Source: Bretschneidera sinensis
Lineage: Eukaryota > Streptophyta > Magnoliopsida > Brassicales > Akaniaceae
Assembly: GCA_023935145.1 (NCBI GenBank)
Contig: CM043705.1
Span: 57,630,084 to 57,694,083 of the forward strand
Direction: 5' to 3'
DNA length: 64,000 nt
The notes under the pieces are model-generated. The model had not been told where the DNA came from and made no database searches. It worked only from the letters and a program-made list of their open reading frames with translations. Of the stretch, positions 24,197 through 35,961 are shown one piece after another (the first letter of the stretch is position 1; each line of letters begins with the position of its first letter). Both the position numbers and the translations under genes were made by a program.

Positions 24197-25401
24197 TGTT
24201 GTTAGTTTTAATTTACTCGCAAGTGCACGAGTCGTTTGCAATATAGTGCTGTGAAAGTGCGAGGTCGAATCCACAGGGAATTGCGTTGTGAAAATATAAT
24301 TTAATCTAAACTAACTTTATCTTAACCTAGTTCCAAATTTTGAATGATATTTTGGAAAAAAAATTTAAAACTAAACTAAATTGATTTTTAAAAACTAATA
24401 ATAAAAACACTAGGGTTTCCGAATCCACCCCACCAAAGTTTAAGCATATATGTCCTAAAAACATAGCCTATCAAAACATTTCATGAATCCAACTTACGAC
24501 AAAAAACAAAGAATATCCCAATTAAACCAAAAGCATCCAATGTATCCGCTTTTAACAAATCACAAAGGAAATCCGATTTAATCAAAAACAATTCGATGTA
24601 TCCATCAGATGAAACACAAGGAATATCCAATAGAACAATTTAAACTCAATCAATCACAAGATTAATCTCAAATAATTGACAGAACATTTATACTAAAAAA
24701 ATGTCAGATTTGTACAAGCAAATCTGAACTACTATGTCAAACAACGACGAGGCTTCATCTTCAACCTTAGCTGAAGATTCTAGCCACTCATAACTATGAA
24801 ACTACAATTCATAATAAAAGTACTAAACATTAAACTAAAACAACTAAATCAAAAGAAATAAATAACTTTACATGGGAGAAATTTCACTCGCTGATGGGCG
24901 ACGCTTCCCCTCGTGGTAGCAAAGCCTTCGGGATCCACCAAAATGCTAGTAGACGTCCACCAGTTAACACCAAAGTGGCCCAGAAATTGTACACTAAAGA
25001 TGAAGTGAAGGGGGGCTTATATAGGGAAACAACACAAGTGCAATGTGTTTCCAATCCGATGTAGGATACTGCAGATTTTCAGCTTTTGCTCTTTGACCTT
25101 TGTCTACTAAAACTACCATAACTTTCTCTAGAAAAATCATTTTATTGATCCGTAAAATTCCTCAGAAAATAGACATCTGGATCTTTCCAAGCATATATGG
25201 CTCATCTCTTGGTTCTTCCTGAATCAATACAATTTAATCCTAAAAAATAGCTGATCTGTACGAGCAATTCTGGCAATTTAGTGAAACTCCTTTCCAAGCT
25301 TGTAAACCTGTAAAATAACGAAAAACAACTCAAAGTAACAAATTCCTAAGCTAATAAATGTAAATTAAGTGGCCAAAATATGCAATATTTGGTACTCATC
25401 A
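24197..25401 (-). repeat. 3' LTR of nested element 1
   Basis: 1205 bases. On the minus strand it starts TGATGAGTACCAAATATTGC and follows the polypurine sequence AAGTTTGGGGGTATT. A TATA-like CCCTATATAAGCCCCCC is at about 25013-25029 on the minus strand. It lacks the long duplication seen in the partner LTR. Confidence 0.88.
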
Positions 25402-26880
25402 AATACCCCCAAACTTACATTTTGCTAGTCCCTTAGCAAAACAAAATAAATAAATAAAAATTAAATGGAAAACAAAAAGCATAAAGATAAGTTCATTACT
25501 TATGGTATCCAAAAATTTAAGGAGCACTTAAAATCATGAAATTCATTCATGAGCAAACTTAACAAAATCTAACCCATCTTCACAATGAATAAGAGTTTAA
25601 AACCTAATTACTTACAAGAGGCATGCTAAGACATCACAAGCTTGAATCAGTGTAAAGTGAATTAGCATATACTGATGAGGTTTCCAAATAAGTTCAATGT
25701 ACAATGTTTCCACATCTTAAGATTCACAGAATTTTTCATCAGAATGAACAACGATGGCATAGTTTTATTTTATTTTATTCTTTTTTTTTCTCTTTTTTTA
25801 TAAGGCTCTGCTATATTTAGTTCTCTTAAGCTTTCTAATTGACCCATGTAACGAGTGTTGAGTCAATAACTCCCCAACCAGATGGTTTTAGGGCATTGGG
25901 TGTAAAGACATCCCCTAAGGACTTACTAACTCAAGTCAAGAAGGCTACGAAATTAAACTGTCCTTAATGCTGCCAAGCAAAATTTCCACCTTTTGACGTG
26001 AACACTCACTGCTTACTGAGGCAAGAGGTCCAGTTACTCAGCAGAAAGTTTCACAATGATCACTATGAATAAAATTCTCACATTTTGACGTGAACACTCA
26101 CTGCTTACTGAGGCAAGAGGTCCAGTTACTTAATGGAAAGTTTATTGATGATGATCATTAGTAGTATTATTTTTTTTTATGCTTTTCTATGCCCAAGTGT
26201 TTATCCAACAAGTCATCCCGTTTCAGTTAAGATAAGAAACATACACATTAACATCACATGTCATACCTCACACAAATATATGCTAATGTGCACGTGTTAG
26301 ATTAAATCAAACATGTGAATTCTCGAATGCCTAAAGTAAGTAGCTAAAGTTTAAACTCTATCATCAGATCATGTGTTGAAAGTTTTAAACTCACCAATGA
26401 AATCATATCAAAAATTTTCAGACAAACATGAACATGCATTTTTCTTCACTAAAAAAAAAAAAAAAAAAAACAACAACAACAAATTAGGACAAAGTGTGTG
26501 AAATGTGTCTCCCATACCCCCAAACTTAAATTATACATTGACCCCAATGTGTGAATAATATGGAAAGAACTAACCTGGGAGATGGAGAACTAACTGGACT
26601 GGTATGGCTCATAACATACCCCCAAACTTGAACTGAAGTACGCGCTATCCCTGAAAAATAAAGACTGGAAAACAAAAAATACTGGAAACAAACATTAATA
26701 ATAAATATATAAAATAATAAACAAACAAACAAAAAGGATAAGCTGTGGGGTGCCTCCCATGAGCGCCAAGTTTAAAGTTTTCAGCTAGACCCAACATTAG
26801 TAATTGTGCCCAACTAAACGCTCTACCATCTGATCAATAAATAGGAGTGAAAAATGATCCTTCAGTGTGGTAGCATTCAA
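25402..26880 (-). other. 3' non-coding region of nested element 1
   Basis: No conserved ORF. The region closely parallels 34252-35640 of nested element 2, sharing blocks such as CCAGATGGTTTTAGGGCATT (25879; 34712), CATGTCATACC.CACACAA and CCATACC.CCAAACTTAAATT. It contains a duplicated motif (25983-26142, separate entry), an A-run followed by CAACAACAACA (26450-26480) and, at 26740-26770, the end-of-pol signature read on the minus strand as GGCGCTCATGGGAGGCACC. In autonomous Athila elements the region after integrase can hold an env-like gene; none is seen. Confidence 0.65.
25983..26142 (-). repeat. Duplicated conserved motif in the 3' region, element 1
   Basis: Two copies with a period of 92 bases, each with TTTTGACGTGAACACTCACT then GCTTACTGAGGCAAGAGG and CCAGTTACT, ending in GGAAAGTTT or close. 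The same two-copy motif with a 91-base period occurs in nested element 2 at 34811-34970. Role unknown. Confidence 0.8.
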
Positions 26881-27153
26881 CTTACGATAGTCTAGACACA
26901 TTCTTCATCTTGACTGCACTCGAGTTGGAACCAACTCGTCATCTTTATTTATTACTACCGTCAATCTAGCCTATTTTGGCGCGACATGAATCGGGCTCAC
27001 CCACTCGCTATCAAAGATTGGATAAAGGATCAGAACCTCTTGTATAGTTGGGTTGAGCCCTCTTTGTGGCTCATTTGATGGCTTGGCATTCTCCTCAAAA
27101 TGTAACTTGTGCATCACCACCGAGGGGCTTATCCCCGTGATATCCTCAATAGT
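26881..27153 (-). pseudogene. Reverse transcriptase remnant of nested element 1
   Basis: On the minus strand, broken frames give IEDITGISPSVVMHKLHFEE, LNPTIQEV, FDSEWVSPIHVAPK and DDELVPTRVQ. This is the very start of the Athila RT domain. The rest of RT (including YxDD), RNase H and integrase are absent, with a jump to sequence normally found after integrase. This is a deletion derivative, not a functional enzyme. Confidence 0.7.
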
Positions 27154-28410
27154 TCAGCCGATAGCTTCATTGTGCTCTCTTAAAATATCCAATAATTTAT
27201 CCTCTTGAGCATCAACCAAATCTGAAGCTGTAGTCACAGGCAAAGAATCTGCTGGACCTAGGAACTTATACTTAAGATTGTCCGGTAAAGGCTTAAGTTC
27301 CTTTTTGGGGGATTTAGGTGTTGTGGTTTCCTCTGTCTCACTGATCTTTTGAGGAGCGGACTCCAAAGTAGCATTTGCTTGCTCAAACAACTTGCCCAAA
27401 TCCAAATCCTCTTCAAATTGAGCAAAGTATGCCTCCAGGGGGTCCTCAATGCGTGATTCATCCATAGTCTCCTCCGTATCACTGCTCTTCTGAAGAGCAG
27501 ACTCCAAGATAACAGTTGCTTGCTCACGTAGCTTATCTAAATCCAAATCCAAATCCTCTCCAAAATGAGAAAAATATGCCTCCAAAATGTCCTCAGACTC
27601 CCCTTCTTTCTTGGACGCTTGTAATCTCTCAGGGTAAGGCACTGTAGGTAAAAACAACCTAGGGAGATCCTTAATAATAGGCGTGGCTGTAGATGGCTCA
27701 GCATCTCTATTTTCTTTGTTACCACTTTCTTGACCTTGTGTAGGAGTTGATAAATTTCCCTCCGCAAACTGTTCCTTCGGGTTAGGATCAGGTTAACTGG
27801 GGAACTTTCCGTTCTCTCCTTCACCCAAGTGACTTATGATTTGACCCATTGGACTCTCTAGCTTGACAATCACTTGGGTGTTTACTATTGTTGCACTCCT
27901 CACTTCACTCATAGATTAGCTAGTCGTTTTCTTGAAATCATTGAGAGCGTCCTCCAATGACTGTGAAACCGACACTGGCGCTTGAATGGGAGCTTGGTAA
28001 GCGGGTGATGGTGCTGGACAGGCTGAGTGGCCATAACTTAGAATTGGTGGAGGAAATTCGGGAGGTTATTGATTGTGAGCATGATAAGGGGCTCTTCCCT
28101 AATTCATCAGTTGGTTCTGCTCCCATGAAAAATTAGAGTCGTTCCACCACCTTGGATTGTATGTTTCAGAGTAAGATTCATTTGATTGCCAACAACAGTC
28201 ATTGAAAGCATTCATTTGTTCCACGAGATACTCGGCAAAAGCCAGTATAGATGGACAATTCTGTGCTAAATGCATAGGACTAGCACAGATGGAACAGCTA
28301 TCATCATTGACTGTATTGGCTGTATTGATGGATTGGCCGGTCATCTTCATGAAATCCTTGAGAGCGTCCTCTAAAGACTGTGAAACCAGCGCTGGATTCA
28401 TCCACATTTT
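27154..28410 (-). pseudogene. Gag C-terminus and acidic duplicated segment, element 1
   Basis: 28099-28407 encodes a gag tail with an intact CCHC zinc knuckle (CSICASPMHLAQNC) and a Trp/Asn-rich stretch. Stops near 28100 and 27920 break the frame. 27154-27657 is an open frame of 167 residues. It contains two tandem acidic repeats (about residues 22-66 and 71-111; ILEAYFSHFGEDLDLD versus PLEAYFAQFEEDLDLG), then LKPLPDNLKYKFLGPAD and QEDKLLDILREHNEAIG, the link that normally precedes RT. No protease Asp-(Leu/Ser)-Gly motif is present between them. Confidence 0.75.
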
Positions 28411-28578
28411 TTTAATTTTTAATTTTTTCTAAATTTTTTTTTATTCTTTTATGGGCAATTCCCAATAGAAACAAATAAACTAAAATAAAATTGCAATAAG
28501 AAAAATAAAAAAAAAAATGTTAACTAACTAGTAGAAAAATAAAATTAATTCAGACAAAAATTTCACAAACCAAACAAT

Positions 28579-28596
28579 TCCCCGGCAACGGCGCTA
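28579..28596 (-). promoter_or_regulatory. tRNA-Asp-type primer binding site, element 1
   Basis: The minus strand reads TAGCGCCGTTGCCGGGGA, one base off the full complement to the tRNA-Asp 3' end, six bases inside the LTR end at 28603. It proves the minus orientation of this element. Confidence 0.85.
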
Positions 28597-28602
28597 AAAA
28601 CT

Positions 28603-30611
28603 TGTTGTGAGTTTTAATTTATTCGCAAGCGCACGAATCGTTTGCAATATAGCGTTGTGCAAGTGCGAGGTTGAATCCACAGGGAATTGCGTTGTGAAAA
28701 TATAATTTAATCTAAACTAACTTTATCTTAACCTAGTTCCGAATTTTGAATGATATTTTGGAACACAAATTTAAAACTAAAATAAATTGATTTTTAAAAA
28801 CTAATAATAAAAACACTAAGGATTCCGAATCCACCCCACCAAAGTTTAAGCATATATGTCCTAAAAACATAGCCTATTAAAACATTTCATGAATCCAACT
28901 TAGGACAAAAAAACAAAGAATATCCCAATTAAACCAAAAGCATCAAATGTATCTGCTTTTAACAAATCACAAAGGAAATCCAATTTAATCGAAAACAATT
29001 CGACGTATCCATCAGATAAAATACAAGAAATATCCAACAGAACAATTTAAACTCAATCAATCACAAGATTAATCTCAAATAATTGACAAAACATTTATAC
29101 TAAAAAAATGTCAGATTTGTACAAGCAAATCTGAACTACTATGCCAAACAACGGCGAGGCTTCATCTTCAACCTTAGCTGAAGATTCTAGCCACTCATAA
29201 CTATGAAACTACAATTCATAATAAAAGTGCTAAACATTAAACTAAAACAACTAAATCAAAAGAAATAAATAACTTTACATGGGAGAAATTCCACTCGTTG
29301 ATGGGCAGCGCTTCCCCTCGTGGTAGCAAAGCCTTCGGGATCCACCAGAATGCTAGCAGACATCCACCAGTTAACACCAAAGTGGCCCAGGAATTGTACA
29401 CTAAAGATGAAGTGAAGGGGGGCTTATATAGGGAAACAACACAAGTGCAATGTGTTTCCAATCCGATGTGGGATACTGCAGATTTCCAGCTTTTGCTCTT
29501 TGATATTTGTCTACTAAAACTGTCATAACTTTCTCTAGAAAAATCATTTTATTGATCCGTAAAATTCCTCAGAAAATAGACATCCGGATCTTTCCAAGCA
29601 TTTATGGCTTATCTCCTGGTTCTTCCTAAATCAATATAGTTTAATCCTAAAAAATAGTTGATCTGTACAAGCAATTCTGGCAATTTAGTGAAACTCCTTT
29701 CCAAGCTTGTAAACCTGTAAAATAACGAAAAACAACTCAAAGTAACAAATTCCTAAGCTAACAAATTCTGGCAATATTTGGTACTCAATCAATCACAAGA
29801 TTAATCTCAAATAATTGACAAAACATTTATACTAAAAAAATGGTAATATTTGGTACTCAATCAATCACAAGATTAATCTCAAATAATTGACAAAACATTT
29901 ATACTAAAAAAATGTCAGATTTGTACAAGCAAATCTGAACTACTATGCCAAACAACGGCGAGGCTTCATCTTCAACCTTAGCTGAAGATTCTAGCCACTC
30001 ATAACTATGAAACTACAATTCATAATAAAAGTGCTAAACATTAAACTAAAACAACTAAATCAAAAGAAATAAATAACTTTACATGGGAGAAATTCCACTC
30101 GTTGATGGGCAGCGCTTCCCCTCGTGGTAGCAAAGCCTTCGGGATCCACCAGAATGCTAGCAGACATCCACCAGTTAACACCAAAGTGGCCCAGGAATTG
30201 TACACTAAAGATGAAGTGAAGGGGGGCTTATATAGGGAAACAACACAAGTGCAATGTGTTTCCAATCCGATGTGGGATACTGCAGATTTCCAGCTTTTCT
30301 CTTTGACCTTTGTCTACTAAAACTGTCATAACTTTCTCTAGAAAAATCGTTTTATTGATCCGTAAAATTCCTCAGAAAATAGACATCCGGATCTTTCCAA
30401 GCATTTATGGCTTATCTCCTGGTTCTTCCTAAATCAATATAGTTTAATCCTAAAAAATAGCTGATCTGTACAAGAAATTCTGGCAATTTAGTGAAACTCC
30501 TTTCCAAGCTTGTAAACCTGTAAAATAACGAAAAACAACTCAAAGTAACAAATTCCTAAGCTAACAAATGTAAATTAAGTGGCCAAAATATGCAATATTT
30601 GGTACTCATCA
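28603..30611 (-). repeat. 5' LTR of nested element 1, internally duplicated
   Basis: 2009 bases against 1205 in its partner. The difference is a direct duplication of about 0.8 kb: the block from CTCAATCAATCACAAG (about 29050) to about 29775 recurs at about 29855-30600. A third short copy of the CTCAATCAATC..ACTAAAAAAATG phrase sits between them (29785-29842). The two blocks are nearly identical, including two identical 74-codon minus-strand frames (29237-29461; 30041-30265) that also run through the other LTR and are not genes. Confidence 0.88.
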
Positions 30612-31569
30612 TCAGGCATGGGAGAGGTATAAGGATTTGTTAAATATGTGTCTACACCATGGGTATGAGAGTTGGCGTATAGTTAGTCATTTTTACGAGG
30701 GACTTACGAGTAGAGAGCGTCAATTCATAGAGATAATGTGCAATGGAGACTTGATGCAAAAAGACCCCGATGAAGCAATTGAGTATATGAATGATTTTGC
30801 TGAGAAGGCCTACACTTGGATAAGGCCCAGTGCTGTTAAAAGCACAAATAGAGCAATACCGGCTTGGATCTACTAACTTAGGGAAGATGATAGCATGAAA
30901 GCCAAATTAGAGTGAGTAACTCGAGAATTAGTGGCACTTAAGATCCAAGATGGTAGACTCACACATACTGTTGCAGGAATCGAGTCACAAGGTGCTTGTT
31001 TCGTCTATGGGGGAGTGGAACACTTAGTTCAGGATTGCCCGACTTTTACAGAGATGATAGGTGTTTTTAATAAACAATGTAACGCCTTAGGGATTTACAG
31101 GAAGCCTTGTAATCCTTTCTCCAATACATATAATCTTGGTTAGAGTAACCACCCAAACTTTAGCTGGAGGTCCGACTTAAACCAACCCACACACGTGTAT
31201 GCACAACCACCTGTGTCATACCCTGCAACCTCATATAATGCGTAACCTAATAAAATCCCTTTAGAGGAAAAATTAAACGCATTTATGGAGTCACAAGGTA
31301 AAATTATTCAGAGATTAGAAACTGCTGTGACACAAGTAACGGAAGAGAACAAAGAAATTAAAAATCAAATAACTAAGCTAATAAGTTCTCTTATAGTGCA
31401 AGAGCGATGCAAATTCCCATCTCAGCCTCAATCAAATCCAAGGAGGCAATATATGGAACAAACCTCAACTTCAGATTCACAAAATATCAGAGAGGTCAAT
31501 GCCATAACTACTCGGAATGTAAGGTGTTCGATGGACCAAGTTAGCCAACGACCACGAGCACCTCTCTGA
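30612..31569 (+). pseudogene. Outer element gag, 3' part
   Basis: The frame resumes right after nested element 1 with WERYKDLLNMCLHHGYESW, VSHFYEGLTSRERQFIE and DPDEAIEYMNDFAEKA. It then gives a zinc knuckle in which the second cysteine is lost (CFVYGGVEHLVQDC) and NPFSNTYNLG. 31285-31569 gives a coiled-coil-like stretch (IIQRLETAVTQVTEENKEIK). Stop codons at 30873, 30913, 31141 and about 31243 show decay after insertion. Confidence 0.85.
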
Positions 31570-32694
31570 GCACCGAGGAGAACACCCCCAAGAATGAGCC
31601 AAATAATTTTTTTTTTAGTTCAAGTCCTTTTTCCCCAAGTGCTCTGACCAAAAGGAAAAAATCCAAAAATACAAGGTGAGATCCTAGAACATTTGAAACA
31701 AGTTAAGATTAACTTGCCTTTGCTTCATGTGATTAAATAGGTACCAACATATGCAAAGACGATCAAGAATCTGTGCACCATAAAAAGGAAGCATCAAGTC
31801 AAGAAGAATACGCTCTTAACTAAGCAAGTGAGTGCGGTGATTGAGCAAAAGACACCGCTTAAATATAAAGACTCAGAGTGTCCCACGATCACTTGTCAAA
31901 TTGGGACTCATGAGATCAGCCAAGCTTTGTTGGATTTAAGAGCCAGTATGAACCTAATGCCTTACACTATCTACTTGCAATTGGGTCTAGGAGAGATCAA
32001 ATCCACATCTATGGTACTATAGTTGGCCGACTGGTCGATTAAGCAACCAATGGAGATAGTCGAAGATGTACTGATACAGATAGATAAGTTCTACTATCCT
32101 ATTGATTTTCTCATTATGGATATTCATTCTGTGGATGATATGGAGTCTAAAGTTCTAATAATTTTAGGAAGACCTTTCCTGGCCATCTCTAACGCTCTTA
32201 TTAATTACAATAATGGTCTAATTAAGCTATCTTTTGGGAACATGACTATAGAGGTCAACATTTTCAACATCGAAAGACAACCACATGATGATGATGATTG
32301 CTATCATACTTATATGATAGACACACTGATTCTAAAGGAGGCTCTCATGAGCAAAAATTCAGAATCTTTAAAGCATCTCTTTTGTATTTCTGATTCTGAG
32401 AGTTCACTTCATCTTGACGATGTTTTTGATGTTTCTGTTTTTTCAAGGTTAAAGGATAAAGGAGAACGGAAATGGCAACCAAGCTTTGAGGAGTTACCAA
32501 GAGATAAAGAAAGACTGAAGCCATCTGCTGAGGAGACCCTAAAGGTTGACTTAGTGATGCTACCTGAGGGACTTAAACATGCATTCTTGGGACCAGGTGA
32601 TACCTTTCCTGTTATTATTTCCTATGTACTTAGTGATTCACAAGAAAAGAAATTTATTGACATATTAAGTGAGCACAAAGCTGCATTAGGATAG
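31570..32694 (+). pseudogene. Outer element protease region
   Basis: 31828-32022 holds the retroviral-type aspartic protease site as ALLDLRASMNLMPYTIYLQL; the usual Gly after Asp-Leu is Arg. After a stop at 32021, the frame 32023-32694 continues with the flap and core (EIVEDVLIQIDKFYYPIDFL, ILGRPFLAISNALINYNNGL, SFGNMTIEVNIFNIERQP). It ends in the linker LKHAFLGPGDTFPVIISYVL. This order is typical of Athila elements. The protease would cleave gag-pol but is inactive here. Confidence 0.85.
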
Positions 32695-32925
32695 ACAAGT
32701 GCTAAAATTAAAGGTAATAACCTCTTGATATATTCCCATAGGATCCATTTAGAGGAAGGAGCTAACTCCTGCAGAGACCCCCAGCGACGACTTAACCCTA
32801 TTATGAAAGAGATAGTGAAAAATGAAGTTTTTAAGTTATTAGATGCGGGTATCATTTACTCCATCTTTGGTAGTAAGTGGGTTAGCCCGACTCAAGTAGT
32901 ATTTAAAAAGTTGGGGGTAACTGTG
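32695..32925 (+). pseudogene. Outer element reverse transcriptase, first part
   Basis: Reads SCRDPQRRLNPIMKEIVKNE, VFKLLDAGIIYSIFGSKWVS and PTQVVFKKLGVTV, the fingers of the RT domain, up to the insertion of nested element 2 at 32926. The target duplication CTGTG lies at 32921-32925. RT continues at 40087 in the same frame. Confidence 0.85.
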
Positions 32926-34251
32926 TGTTGTGCGTTTATCTACTTAAATAAATAAGCAAATAATCATATAATTTTACTTGCAAGTGTACAAAGTCAACAT
33001 TAGCATAGTGTGCAAATGCGAGATTATCTCCACAAGGATTGGTGAATTTCAATTTTAGAAATAGTTTCTCAATATAAAAAAGATAGAAATAACAGTTGAG
33101 TGTGAGTTAATAATAATAAGAACATAGGGCTCTGATATCCACCTCTAATCATACTTTCCTAATGAGTAATATTTTAATGCACTAGCCTTATCATGAATAC
33201 CTAATGGTTTCCAACCTAAGGGCATAGTATCTACTCCTTAAGCTATTGATTTCCCTAAGCATCAAGTTAGGCATGGCATCTACTCTAACTCTTTTCTTTC
33301 TTCAGGGATTCAGCATGGTATCTACTGAGTTGTTCCTTAAGAGAGCATAAGATTTATGGAAATCGACAACCACATGAGACCTAGGGCATGGTATCTACTC
33401 TCGGTTTCCTATGTTGATTAATCCAAGAATCCGGTGTAGATATCTTTTGTTACTATTGTCAGACCCAAGACTAGGTCATCTAAATTGATCTAACTAACTA
33501 ATCCATACCACATGCACATATTGATCAGACATACACATATGAGAAATTTAAATAAACACGGGCATTAATCAAGTTAAGCATCATAATCAAGGCTATTGCA
33601 AAGATAATCAATGAATGTATATATGGGAAAGCATAACTAGGGCTTCAATCGAGCTCTATAAGGAGTTAGTTACACATGCTGTCTAAGATAAGCATCATAA
33701 CATAAACTAAACATAAAATATAAAACCCGAAGAATACTGTGGAGACGGGTTGTCAATCCTCTTCAGAGCTTACAACTCTGAGCCAAGCAAAAGATAAAAG
33801 AAGGGATGTCCTTTTGTGTGTGTTTACAAGTGTATTTATAAGGGTAGAATAACCCTAGAAGACCCTGAAAACCCTAAACTTCCTAAAACACAAAATCTCA
33901 TCTATTTCCAAAATCGGTTCTGCCGTTTTACTGTTCACGCCCGTACATGTGCACTCGATTGCATTCGTTGTGCGCTCGATCTCAAGGCAGCGCTCGATCT
34001 TTCTTTGTGTACGTATGAGCACTGGTGCGCTCGATCGTACCAAATAGTGTGATTGATCGCACTTTAGCCAGCGGCTGCTCCAGGATTTCCAGATTTATCC
34101 CTTTAAGTGCCAAAAATGCTTCTTTTTTCTCTAAGACCCTATAAAAGCATGTGAAACACATAAATGAAGTAAAATAGACTAAATTAACATAACTAAGGAC
34201 TTAACAAATGTAAATAAAGAGGCTTAAATATGAATATTTAAGCACCTATTA
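32926..34251 (-). repeat. 3' LTR of nested element 2
   Basis: 1326 bases, starting TAATAGGTGC on the minus strand (TG changed to TA) and ending GCACAACA. It contains a minus-strand TATA motif (CCTTATAAATACA near 33832-33844) and, upstream of it in U3, the CpG-rich GCTCGATCGC-type palindromes (33948-34068). Differences from the partner LTR are mostly transitions. Confidence 0.9.
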
Positions 34252-35640
34252 CACCCCCAAACTTACATATTGCTAGTCCCTTAGCAATACAAAACTAAAA
34301 ACTAAAATGAAAAATAACATCACACAGATAAATCCAATATTCATGGTGTCCACAAAAGTTTAGGTCTCACACAAAACTATAATGCGCATTCATGGGCAAG
34401 CTTAACAAATATAAACACATCTTTGCAATGAATAAGAGTTTTGAACACAAATCACTTTCATGAGGCAGGTTAAGATATCACAAGTTTGACTTTAGTGTGT
34501 GGTGAACTAGCACGTAAAAGATTAGGTTTCCAAATAATTCTAATGTGTAGTGTTTCAATGTCTCAAGATTCACCAAATTTCCTATTAGAACCAATAAAGA
34601 TGGCATAGTTTTTCTTCTTTTATTTTATTTGTGAGATTTTTACTAAGTTTAGTTCCCTTAAGCTTTCTATTTGACTCACGTAGCGAGTGTTTAGCCAATG
34701 ACTCCCAAACCAGATGGTTTTAGGGCATTAGGTGTAAAGACACCCCTATAGACTTACTAACTCGAGTAAAAAAGGCTACGAAACTAACTGATCTTAATGT
34801 TACCAATCAGAATTTCCACCTTTTGACGTGACACTCACTGCTTACTGAGGCAAGAGGGCCAGTTACTCGGTGGAAAGTTCTTTTTTTTTCATTGTGAGCA
34901 AAATTCCCACCTTTTGACGTGACACTCACTACTTACTGAGGCAAGAGGGCCAGTTACTTAGTGGAAAGTTTGTTTACTGATCATTAGAAGCACTTTTCTT
35001 TTTGAGTAATAACAATTTTTTTTTCTATTTTCCTATGCCAAAGTGTGAATCTAATAAGTCATCCGGTTCACAATCAAGCTGAAGAAACATACATATTACA
35101 ATTACATGTCATACCCCACACAATTATGTGCTAATGTGCTCGTGTTAGTTTAAGTCAAACTTGTGAATCCTAAAATGCCTAAAAGTAAGTGAATAAGGTT
35201 TAAAACTTAATTATTAGCCCATGTGTTCAAGGTTTTAAGCTCACTTATGAAGTTAGATCATGATGTTTTGTTTAGATCACCCTTAGAACAGTATGAACAT
35301 GCATTTATCAATAAAAAAACAAAAATTTGGGACATAGTAGGTGTGTGTGAGTGTGTTCCCCATACCGCCAAACTTAAATTGCACATTGTGTGAATAGCAT
35401 GGAAGGATCTAACCTAGGAAATGGAGAACTATATGGCGGGCATAGCTCGTAGCACGCCCCCAAACTTCAACTGGATGCACTCACTCTGTCCTGAAAAAAA
35501 AATTAAACCAACATAAAACCGAAAAAAAAGGAATACTAACACGAAACAATAAATACTAACTATAAATTAAAGACAATACGAAAAAGAAAAATAAAAAGGA
35601 TATGCTGTGGAGTGCCTCTAATGAGTGCTAAGTTTTACGT
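34252..35640 (-). other. 3' non-coding region of nested element 2
   Basis: Parallels 25402-26800 of element 1. It starts with the polypurine tract (TGTAAGTTTGGGGGTGT on the minus strand, next to the LTR) and contains the duplicated TTTTGACGTGACACTCACT motif at 34811-34970. It ends with the end-of-pol-like signature at 35603-35640. No coding frame is preserved between the two elements here. Confidence 0.65.
34811..34970 (-). repeat. Duplicated conserved motif in the 3' region, element 2
   Basis: Two copies with a period of 91 bases (TTTTGACGTG at 34821 and 34912), each with ACACTCACT-CTTACTGAGGCAAGAGGGCC and GTGGAAAGTT. Partner of 25983-26142 in element 1. Confidence 0.8.
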
Positions 35641-35961
35641 CTTCAGCCTGACGGGGTATCACTCTCACTACTGGTCTTTAGGTGGTGCAGTCGAAAAGGT
35701 ACTGGTGATTGTGAGTGCGAGAGACAGAAAGAGATAGTGCGATTGAGCGTATGGTGAGGGGAATATGGAAGTGTGTTTATAACCAACACGTGACTTTCTG
35801 CCCCACGTGCACTCGATCGCACTGTGAAGTGCGCTCGATCGCACTTGTAGCAGAAAGTGCGTACTCAGTGGCCTCAGTACCACTGATCTCAATAGAGGCA
35901 CTTGAGCTGCATGTTTATCAAAGTCTGAACTGCTTAAGCACGCTCTATTACAGCTGCAACT
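35641..35961 (-). other. Spacer with GCTCGATCGC palindromes, element 2
   Basis: Non-coding stretch between the end of the protease frame and the 3' region. At 35809-35848 it carries two CpG-rich palindromic motifs (GTGCACTCGATCGCAC and GTGCGCTCGATCGCAC) like those in the LTRs. The short frames on both strands here have no domain. Confidence 0.5.

Larger units (their letters stand above)
24197..30611 (-). mobile_element. Nested non-autonomous Athila-like element in gag
   Basis: Inserted antisense to its host. LTRs are 24197-25401 (3') and 28603-30611 (5'). The target duplication TCAGG is exact (24192-24196 and 30612-30616). On the minus strand the LTR begins TGATGAGTACC and ends CACAACA. Inside are a tRNA-Asp-type primer site, a gag remnant with a good zinc knuckle, an acidic repeated segment, a short RT remnant and a 3' non-coding region. 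Protease, most of RT, RNase H and integrase are missing, so its movement must have relied on enzymes from other elements, or it was deleted after insertion. Confidence 0.88.

Noticed and set aside
29237..30265. Two identical 74-codon minus-strand frames
   Set aside because: They lie in the duplicated block of an LTR and are present, with disruptions, in the partner LTR. They are repeats, not a gene pair.
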